A DNA stretch of 19,070 nt from CAYRZL01 sp964428795 (lineage in GTDB: Bacteria; Bacillota; Clostridia; Lachnospirales; Lachnospiraceae). Shown one piece after another: positions 14,710 through 19,070 of this stretch. The notes under the pieces are model-generated. The model made no database searches. It was given only the letters and a program-made list of their open reading frames with translations, and had not been told where the DNA came from. The DNA is taken from positions 1 through 19,070 of the forward strand of contig CAYRZL010000054.1 of NCBI GenBank assembly GCA_964428795.1. Direction: 5' to 3'. A program made the translations under genes and the position numbers. Each line of letters begins with the position of its first letter. Within the stretch, counting starts at the first letter, position 1.

Positions 14710-14751
14710 TACTTTTACCTCGCTTTCTTTTATATTTTAGACTTCTTTACC

Positions 14752-14780
14752 AGTAAAACACATCTGCCAATATTTGTCAA
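14752..14780 (-). promoter_or_regulatory. Sigma-70-type promoter of the ABC exporter operon
   Basis: On the minus strand there is a perfect -35 TTGACA (14780-14775), a 17-bp spacer and -10 TTTACT (14757-14752, four of six consensus bases). Transcription would start near 14745 and run about 280 bases to the ABC start, through the leader peptide and attenuator. Confidence 0.65.
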
Positions 14781-14830
14781 CACATAACTTTCAGAACCGC
14801 TAAAATAATGTAACAGTTCAGCCCACAATA

Positions 14831-15664
14831 TTATTTCAACATATACAGATACTTGCCCGCCTGATACTGCAAAACCTCCATCACCCGTCCTCTCTCCTCC
14901 TCTGTATAAGCTTCTGATATCTCCTCACAATACAGCAATTTTCTGACCTCCCCCAGCAGCTCCCGCTTTGTCACATGAAATTTCAAAAAACTTCCATACA
15001 AATCTTCTGCTGCATCCAATTGATCATCAAAATTTCTGGAAAATGGCTTTGCAATTATCGTGTTCCGGCATGCTTCCAGTGATTTTTCAAACGGATATCC
15101 CTGCCTTGTGTCCGAAAACAGAGAAAGCCCCATATCAAAAAACGGACAACACCGGTAAATATCCTTTATACCGTCATAAAGGAGAGCAATATTATTGGTA
15201 TGACGGTCTTCATTCAGGAAAAAAGCATCCAATCCCAACATGTTTGCCATATAGCTCCCCATATCCTCTATCCCGGTATAATTAAATACCATATCCACCG
15301 TATAAGAGATCCGATCCTTCGGCTCTGCCATATATGCCAGATGCTTTACCAGACTCTGCCCGGTAAAACTGCGGTGCAAACGCTCAAGAGTGATCAATTC
15401 CTCCTGCTCTCCTTTAAAATCCCGGCTTCTGCATCCCCGGTAACACCGCCCTCTGCAGATGATCCGAACCGGCTCATATGTCACATAATCTGTAATTCCC
15501 GTAAACTTAAGCAGATGGGAGACAACCGTCTCTGCCAGACTTTCATAGCCAAAAGCATCCGCCTTATACCAGTAGCCATCCTGCTTCCACTTCATCTGAT
15601 TTCCCTTGGAGGAATGCCCGGTATCCGACTGAATATTCTGCTGTCTCATCTCAATTTCCAACAT
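14831..15664 (-). CDS. HipA-like serine/threonine kinase (HipT-like toxin candidate)
   Basis: The 277-residue HipA-fold kinase lacks the usual HipA N-subdomain 1. Counted from this start, HSSKG at 17-21 could be the phosphate-binding loop with autophosphorylatable serines, KWKQDGYWYKAD at 25-36 carries the ATP lysine, LNEDRHTNNIAL at 150-161 is the catalytic loop (D153, H155, N157/N158; HipA has DxHxKN) and FFDMG at 175-179 is the metal-binding DFD equivalent (D177). HipA kinases inactivate glutamyl- or tryptophanyl-tRNA synthetase by phosphorylation; the target here is unknown. Start choice: ATG 15664 has GGAGG seven bases upstream; the longer frame to GTG 15709 has no convincing ribosome site. 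It is coupled to the HTH gene upstream. The window shows no terminator after it before the ABC promoter. Confidence 0.75.
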   Translation of the reverse strand: MLEIEMRQQNIQSDTGHSSKGNQMKWKQDGYWYKADAFGYESLAETVVSHLLKFTGITDYVTYEPVRIICRGRCYRGCRSRDFKGEQEELITLERLHRSFTGQSLVKHLAYMAEPKDRISYTVDMVFNYTGIEDMGSYMANMLGLDAFFLNEDRHTNNIALLYDGIKDIYRCCPFFDMGLSLFSDTRQGYPFEKSLEACRNTIIAKPFSRNFDDQLDAAEDLYGSFLKFHVTKRELLGEVRKLLYCEEISEAYTEEERGRVMEVLQYQAGKYLYMLK

Positions 15665-15711
15665 ACCCATACCTCCATTTTTTCCTTTGTCGGCTACGCT
15701 GCATTTCACTG

Positions 15712-16287
15712 TTATCTCTTTCCGCTTTCATGAGGATTATAATAGCTCATCTGTATCCACTGCTGATCCTCCGCCATACGCCCCTGCGTCTTTTCAATAA
15801 TCATCAGCGGATCATAAAAATCCAGTCCCATCTCCTTCAGGATCAGCTCTCCCCCATCCCTTGTCTGCGGAAAACATCTTTCTTCCAGAAAATATTCGAA
15901 ATCTTCCCAATCCGGGCTTTTTTTCACGCCAAACGCCCTGTGGATCATACGATCCGTCTCATTGCAAACCGCAATTTTTTTCTCCCGGAAATTTACGAGA
16001 ATCGTGGTACACAACTCCTCTTTCCACATATAATCCATGCGCAGCGTGTAATCATCCAGATCCATCCCCTGAAACCTGCGGTTGCGCTTCACCCATTCCC
16101 GATATGAAGTACAGACTCCCTCTATTTTTTTTGCATTTACATAGCCGGATAAGGTTTGCCTGGATACACCATATTCCTTCGCAAGATTTGTTAATGTCTC
16201 CCCTGCCCCATAGCGCTTTTTCACTTCTTCTATCTGTGTCTGTGTAAGTGCCGGTTTTCTTCCCGCCCCTCGTGCATTTTGTGTCAT
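15712..16287 (-). CDS. HTH protein with HipA N-subdomain-like C-terminus (candidate HipB-HipS fusion)
   Basis: This 191-residue protein is encoded directly upstream of the HipA-like kinase. Residues about 9-55 (GRKPALTQTQIEEVKKRYGAG, LTNLAKEYGVSRQTLSGYVN) form a resolvase/Hin-type helix-turn-helix with a GRKP arm, suited to DNA binding and autorepression. Residues about 95-180 (ILVNFREKKIAV, FEYFLEERCFP.TRDG, LKEMGLDFYDPLMIIEKTQGRMAEDQQWI) look like the small N-terminal subdomain that precedes the kinase core in full-length HipA proteins and is the separate HipS antitoxin in HipBST. The domain assignment rests on motif resemblance and complementarity with the neighbour, so it is an inference. 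The ATG at 16287 has a weak ribosome site (GGGGAA). Confidence 0.6.
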   Translation of the reverse strand: MTQNARGAGRKPALTQTQIEEVKKRYGAGETLTNLAKEYGVSRQTLSGYVNAKKIEGVCTSYREWVKRNRRFQGMDLDDYTLRMDYMWKEELCTTILVNFREKKIAVCNETDRMIHRAFGVKKSPDWEDFEYFLEERCFPQTRDGGELILKEMGLDFYDPLMIIEKTQGRMAEDQQWIQMSYYNPHESGKR

Positions 16288-16358
16288 ATTTCATTCCCCG
16301 CAATCGTTTTTGCTCAATGCCTGACCTTACATCCGTGCTGCTTTCATTCTATATCGAA

Positions 16359-16388
16359 AACATATCATATTTTCTCCCTTTTTGTCAA
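16359..16388 (-). promoter_or_regulatory. Promoter of the HTH/HipA-like kinase operon
   Basis: Minus-strand -35 TTGACA (16388-16383), an 18-bp spacer and -10 TATGTT (16364-16359) lie 72 bp upstream of the HTH start. The promoter is divergent from the aroF promoter and about 90 bp from it. The stretch between -10 and the start codon carries no obvious terminator. Confidence 0.55.
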
Positions 16389-16474
16389 TAAATTAAATTC
16401 TTTACGTTTACACAAATATCTACATACACTCTTCTTCGGGCAAAAGATGCTTTCCATTTTTTCTCCCAAACCCC

Positions 16475-16503
16475 TTGCGCTTTTCCACTTTAAAGTGTAA
16501 AAT
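16475..16503 (+). promoter_or_regulatory. aroF promoter with palindromic spacer (candidate operator)
   Basis: Plus-strand -35 TTGCGC (16475-16480), a 17-bp spacer and -10 TAAAAT (16498-16503) are visible. The 12-bp perfect palindrome CACTTTAAAGTG (16486-16497) fills the spacer right up to the -10, where a bound repressor would block RNA polymerase. The start site would be near 16510, leaving only about 27 bases of untranslated leader, so no T-box or attenuator fits. The GGAGG ribosome site is at 16522-16526. Confidence 0.55.
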
Positions 16504-16536
16504 ACTATGTACTTATGACTTGGAGGTATCGATGCA

Positions 16537-17565
16537 ATGGAAATGGAATTTAAACGAAAGCTCCCGACTCCGTCTGAGTTAAAGGAGCAATATCCCATCG
16601 GAGCAGAAATCCCTGCGCTGAAAGCAAAACGTGACCGGGAGTTAAAAGATATTTTTGAGGGAAAATCCGACAAGCTGGCACTGATCATCGGGCCATGCTC
16701 AGCGGATAATGAAGACGCGGTTCTGGATTATATTTCCAGACTCCGAAAGGTACAGGATAAGGTTTCAGACAAAATCTTTATCGTACCGCGCATTTACACA
16801 AACAAACCCCGCACCATCGGTCTCGGTTACAAAGGAATGCTTCATCAGCCGGACCCGGAAAAAGCAGAGGACATGCTAAAAGGCATCATTGCTATCCGCC
16901 ACTTACATATGCGGGCTGCACAGGAAACGGGCTTCACCTGTGCCGATGAGATGCTGTACTCGGAAAACCACAGATATTTATCGGATATGCTCTCCTATGT
17001 GGCGGTAGGTGCGCGCTCCGTGGAGGATCAGCAGCACCGTCTTACTGCCAGCGGCATCGGTATTCCCGTAGGGATGAAAAATCCTACCAGCGGAGATATC
17101 ACTGTTATGATGAACTCCATCACCGCTGCCCAGAGCAGCCACACCTTCCTTTACCGCGGCTGGGAAGTCACAACCAAAGGAAATGCCCACGCCCATGCCA
17201 TTCTGCGGGGATATGTGGACCGTTACGGAAGAAATCATTCCAACTATCACTACGAAGACCTGTGGGGAGTGTTTGAGGCATATCAGGAAAAAAATTATGA
17301 AAACCCAGCTGTCATTGTGGACACCAATCACTCCAACTCCGGAAAACGATATTTGGAGCAGATTCGTATCGCAGATGACATTATGCATAGCTGCAGCATT
17401 TCCAAAGATATTCATCATTTAGTAAAGGGTCTGATGATTGAAAGCTACATTGAGGACGGCGCACAGCAGATCGGTGAACACTGCTATGGAAAGTCCATTA
17501 CAGATCCCTGTCTTGGATGGGAAAAAACTGAGAAACTGATTTATGATCTTGCCGAGCTATGGTAA
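16537..17565 (+). CDS. aroF: 3-deoxy-7-phosphoheptulonate (DAHP) synthase, class I
   Basis: The 342-residue enzyme condenses phosphoenolpyruvate and erythrose 4-phosphate, the first step of the shikimate pathway to aromatic amino acids. It belongs to the AroF/G/H (class I alpha) type: IIGPCSAD at 50-57 (metal ligand Cys54), PRIYTNKPRT at 84-93, GYKGMLHQPDP, ADEML, GARSVEDQQHR at 158-168, PVGMKNPTSGD at 177-187 and DTNHSNSGK at 262-270 (H265). The symbol aroF is by family; the E. coli paralogues AroF, AroG and AroH cannot be told apart here. No other aro gene is adjacent. ATG 16537 has GGAGG ten bases upstream; an out-of-frame ATG at 16532 is closer to that site but opens only a short frame. 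It is the only plus-strand gene in the window and ends at a strong terminator. Confidence 0.94.
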   Translation: MEMEFKRKLPTPSELKEQYPIGAEIPALKAKRDRELKDIFEGKSDKLALIIGPCSADNEDAVLDYISRLRKVQDKVSDKIFIVPRIYTNKPRTIGLGYKGMLHQPDPEKAEDMLKGIIAIRHLHMRAAQETGFTCADEMLYSENHRYLSDMLSYVAVGARSVEDQQHRLTASGIGIPVGMKNPTSGDITVMMNSITAAQSSHTFLYRGWEVTTKGNAHAHAILRGYVDRYGRNHSNYHYEDLWGVFEAYQEKNYENPAVIVDTNHSNSGKRYLEQIRIADDIMHSCSISKDIHHLVKGLMIESYIEDGAQQIGEHCYGKSITDPCLGWEKTEKLIYDLAELW

Positions 17566-17568
17566 ATA

Positions 17569-17603
17569 AAAAGTGATAGAGCATCAAACACTCTATCACT
17601 TTT
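17569..17603. terminator. Bidirectional Rho-independent terminator between aroF and the channel gene
   Basis: AAAAGTGATAGAG (17569-17581) and its exact complement CTCTATCACTTTT (17591-17603) form a 13-bp stem with a 9-base loop. T-rich sequence follows on the plus strand and A-rich sequence precedes it, so it can serve both convergent genes. The aroF stop is three bases before it and the channel stop 13 bases after. Confidence 0.85.
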
Positions 17604-17616
17604 CTCTTTTTTCTTT

Positions 17617-18810
17617 TTAAATTATGATTTTATGCGCATCCGCAATATTCCGTTTTGAATAGATAAACACTGCATCTTTTTCTTTCAAAATCATAGAACC
17701 ATTTGGTATCAATGCTTTCTCCCCTCTACGGACCATAATAATCAGCGTCTGTCTGGAAATATCCAGATCCTTGATAGCATGTCCTACCCACGGATGACGG
17801 TCATGCAGAATAATTTCTTTTAATGTAATTCCAATATCACCGCCGCCGCTCTCCGCCCCAAGAATAATGGAATCTCCCAGACAGATCTCAATATCTCCCC
17901 GGGGCACGATCGTCTCTCCATCTCTCTGGATTACTGCCAATATCAACCCCGGCGGTAGGGGCAGTTCCATAACCTTTTTTTTGATCCACGGATGTCCTTC
18001 GTTTATATTCAACCGAATAAACTTTAATTCTTCCTCCATCAGATAATCCATAGAATTTTTCATGATCGTATACTGCTCCACAAATCCGGCGGAAAGAATA
18101 CCGGTTGGAATCGCCACCATTCCGACACCCAAAAATGTGATCACAATTCCAAAAATTTTTCCTGCAAAAGTAATCGGATAGATATCTCCGTATCCTACGG
18201 TCAACAGGGTAGAAACTGACCACCAGAAACCGGAAAAGGCATTTTTAAACACTTCCGGCTGGGCTTCATGCTCCAATCCGTACATACACAAAGAGGATGC
18301 TGTCATCAGTATAAAAATAATAAAAACAGAGGATAATATCTGATCCTTTTTTCTCTTCAGTACATCTCCGATCACATTCAATGCGTCATAATATGCATTT
18401 ATCCGAAACAGACGCAGGATTCTGACCACCCGGAACATACGGAATGCCACGATTCCCGCCGGGAAAAACACCGGCAGATAAAAGGGCAGAAACGACAACA
18501 GATCTACAATACCATTAAAAGATAAAACATATTTTACCCTCGCCTTTTTGACACTGACCTTTGGATACAAGTATTCTGCCGTCCACAGCCGCAATGCATA
18601 TTCTACCGTAAATCCAACGACAGTAATGCCTTCTATAATTCCGATCATCCTTGTATATTCGTCAGACACATCGAAGGTTGCAAAAATAGCCAGAAACAAG
18701 TTGAGCAGAATTGCAACTGTAATCAACACATCAAATAATTTACTCCAAAAATCTCCGGCATAACCGATTTGTATAATATCAAAAATTCTTTCCTTCTTTT
18801 TTGACAACAT
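17617..18810 (-). CDS. Voltage-gated-type potassium channel with two C-terminal RCK_C (TrkA_C) domains
   Basis: The 397-residue membrane protein has six segments: S1 about 25-45, S2 58-76, S3 97-117, S4 119-140 with regularly spaced arginines (R124, R127, R130, R133, R136), S5 157-178, a pore loop with selectivity filter TVGYGD at 204-209, and S6 219-245. The cytoplasmic part has no NAD-binding RCK_N domain but two tandem RCK_C-like units: about 262-320 (FIRLNINEGHPWIKKKVMEL...GDSIIL) and 328-385 (LKEIILHDRHPWVGHAIKDL...KDAVFIY). These may bind a small ligand, such as a nucleotide, to gate K+ flow. ATG 18810 follows GGGAACAGGG. It has its own promoter and terminator. Confidence 0.88.
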   Translation of the reverse strand: MLSKKKERIFDIIQIGYAGDFWSKLFDVLITVAILLNLFLAIFATFDVSDEYTRMIGIIEGITVVGFTVEYALRLWTAEYLYPKVSVKKARVKYVLSFNGIVDLLSFLPFYLPVFFPAGIVAFRMFRVVRILRLFRINAYYDALNVIGDVLKRKKDQILSSVFIIFILMTASSLCMYGLEHEAQPEVFKNAFSGFWWSVSTLLTVGYGDIYPITFAGKIFGIVITFLGVGMVAIPTGILSAGFVEQYTIMKNSMDYLMEEELKFIRLNINEGHPWIKKKVMELPLPPGLILAVIQRDGETIVPRGDIEICLGDSIILGAESGGGDIGITLKEIILHDRHPWVGHAIKDLDISRQTLIIMVRRGEKALIPNGSMILKEKDAVFIYSKRNIADAHKIII

Positions 18811-18871
18811 GACCCTGTTCCCAATCTTTTCATATCGTGATTATTTGCAGATCACAAATAACTGCTTTTTT

Positions 18872-18900
18872 ATCATATCACGGTACCTTCTCAGAAACAA
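18872..18900 (-). promoter_or_regulatory. Possible promoter of the potassium channel gene
   Basis: Minus-strand TTGTTT (18900-18895), a 17-bp spacer and TATGAT (18877-18872) precede a 5' leader of about 55-60 bases. The leader contains a short inverted repeat TTATTTG/CAAATAA (18841-18847 and 18855-18861), which may fold into a weak hairpin. Confidence 0.45.
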
Positions 18901-18936
18901 GCATCAATCATGATATCTCCTGATCACAGATGAAAC

Positions 18937-18968
18937 AAGGAGCGCCCTCTCCCCGAAGGACGCTCCTT
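18937..18968 (-). terminator. Terminator hairpin after the gene entering from the right edge
   Basis: AAGGAGCG (18937-18944) and CGCTCCTT (18961-18968) form a GC-rich 8-bp stem, with CCT/AGG inside extending it. It lies 34 bp beyond the stop codon of the partial minus-strand gene and upstream of the channel promoter. The T run on the minus strand is poor (TTGTTT); a better TTTT follows on the plus strand, but no plus-strand gene ends here. Confidence 0.55.
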
Positions 18969-19002
18969 TTCCAAAAGACTAAAACAGATAAATGATATAT
19001 GT

Positions 19003-19070
19003 TTAAATAATTGCTGATGCGATTGGGAGAAATCCTACCAAAACAACAAATGACAATACAACGAATATCA
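19003..19070 (-). CDS. 3' end of a membrane protein gene (partial)
   Basis: The minus-strand frame open from the window edge ends at TAA (19003-19005). The last 21 residues are strongly hydrophobic (FVVLSFVVLVGFLPIASAII), consistent with a final transmembrane helix that ends the protein inside or just past the membrane. A terminator hairpin follows. Too little is present to name the family. Confidence 0.5.
   Translation of the reverse strand, partial: IFVVLSFVVLVGFLPIASAII

Larger units (their letters stand above)
14490..14722 (-). promoter_or_regulatory. Structured mRNA leader with competing long-range pairings
   Basis: In the transcript of the ABC operon, CGAGGTAA (14722-14715), which contains the leader peptide's ribosome site, is perfectly complementary to TTACCTCG (14648-14641) near the end of the leader peptide frame. 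The adjoining CGGTGTTA (14642-14635) is perfectly complementary to TAACACCG (14497-14490), just before the ribosome site of the first ABC gene. The two pairings overlap by two bases, so they compete or stack. A palindrome TGCATATGCA (14576-14585) and a duplicated TGCATAGG lie between. The functional role is inferred; the complementarities are read directly. Confidence 0.5.

Noticed and set aside
16052..16303. Minus-strand 83-codon frame overlapping the HTH/HipS-like gene start
   Set aside because: Frame shadow of a gene with a good HTH domain; basic and Cys-rich composition and no ribosome site.
16504..16536. T-box or amino-acid attenuator before aroF
   Set aside because: Only about 27 bases separate the predicted transcription start from the ATG, with no hairpin or leader frame; too short for either mechanism.
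1..19070. CRISPR array, tRNA/rRNA genes, complete insertion sequences
   Set aside because: No regularly spaced repeats, no cloverleaf or rRNA signature and no transposase or integrase frame was seen on either strand.

Overview
The window looks like a chromosomal segment of a low-to-moderate GC Firmicute, most likely a gut clostridium (Lachnospiraceae-like). This is inferred from protein style, strong AGGAGG-type ribosome binding sites and A/T-rich spacers; no taxonomic marker gene is present. Almost everything reads on the minus strand, except aroF.

Region 1 (about 1-8730) is an accessory block of short genes, all on the minus strand, tightly packed and mostly with their own ribosome binding site. 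It holds six GNAT acetyltransferases (one truncated at the left edge, one with an apparently chimeric N-terminus), a ParB-like DGHTR protein, an endonuclease/exonuclease/phosphatase-fold enzyme, a DUF6483-like protein, a YbaK-type aminoacyl-tRNA deacylase, an AbgA-like M20 amidohydrolase, a P-loop kinase and a TPR protein. Between them lie gene debris: pieces of a methyltransferase-like gene at 6895-7138, and non-overlapping pieces of one adenylate-kinase-like 'topology modulation' P-loop gene at 8531-8726 and 7653-7859. The block looks like a site where single-gene cassettes accumulate and decay.

Region 2 (8726-10860) is a defence/toxin-antitoxin module. AbiEi and AbiEii (type IV TA / abortive infection) overlap, a HipB-like XRE regulator without its usual HipA partner follows 31 bp downstream, and a perfect 12-bp inverted repeat lies in the AbiE promoter region.

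Region 3 (10960-14780) is a heterodimeric multidrug-type ABC exporter operon, preceded by a long leader. The leader has a good sigma-70 promoter, a 29-codon leader peptide, long-range complementary segments and a terminator hairpin just before the first gene. This is the layout of translation-dependent (antibiotic-responsive) attenuation, as known for B. subtilis bmrBCD.

Region 4 (14831-16388) is a two-gene HipA-like module. The upstream gene joins a DNA-binding HTH to a domain resembling the missing HipA N-subdomain, and the downstream gene is the HipA-fold kinase. It is reminiscent of HipBST, but with HipB and HipS apparently fused.

Region 5 (16475-19070) is more ordinary: aroF (DAHP synthase) on the plus strand with a palindrome exactly filling its promoter spacer, a bidirectional terminator, a voltage-gated-type potassium channel with two C-terminal RCK_C domains, and the last codons of a membrane protein gene entering from the right edge.
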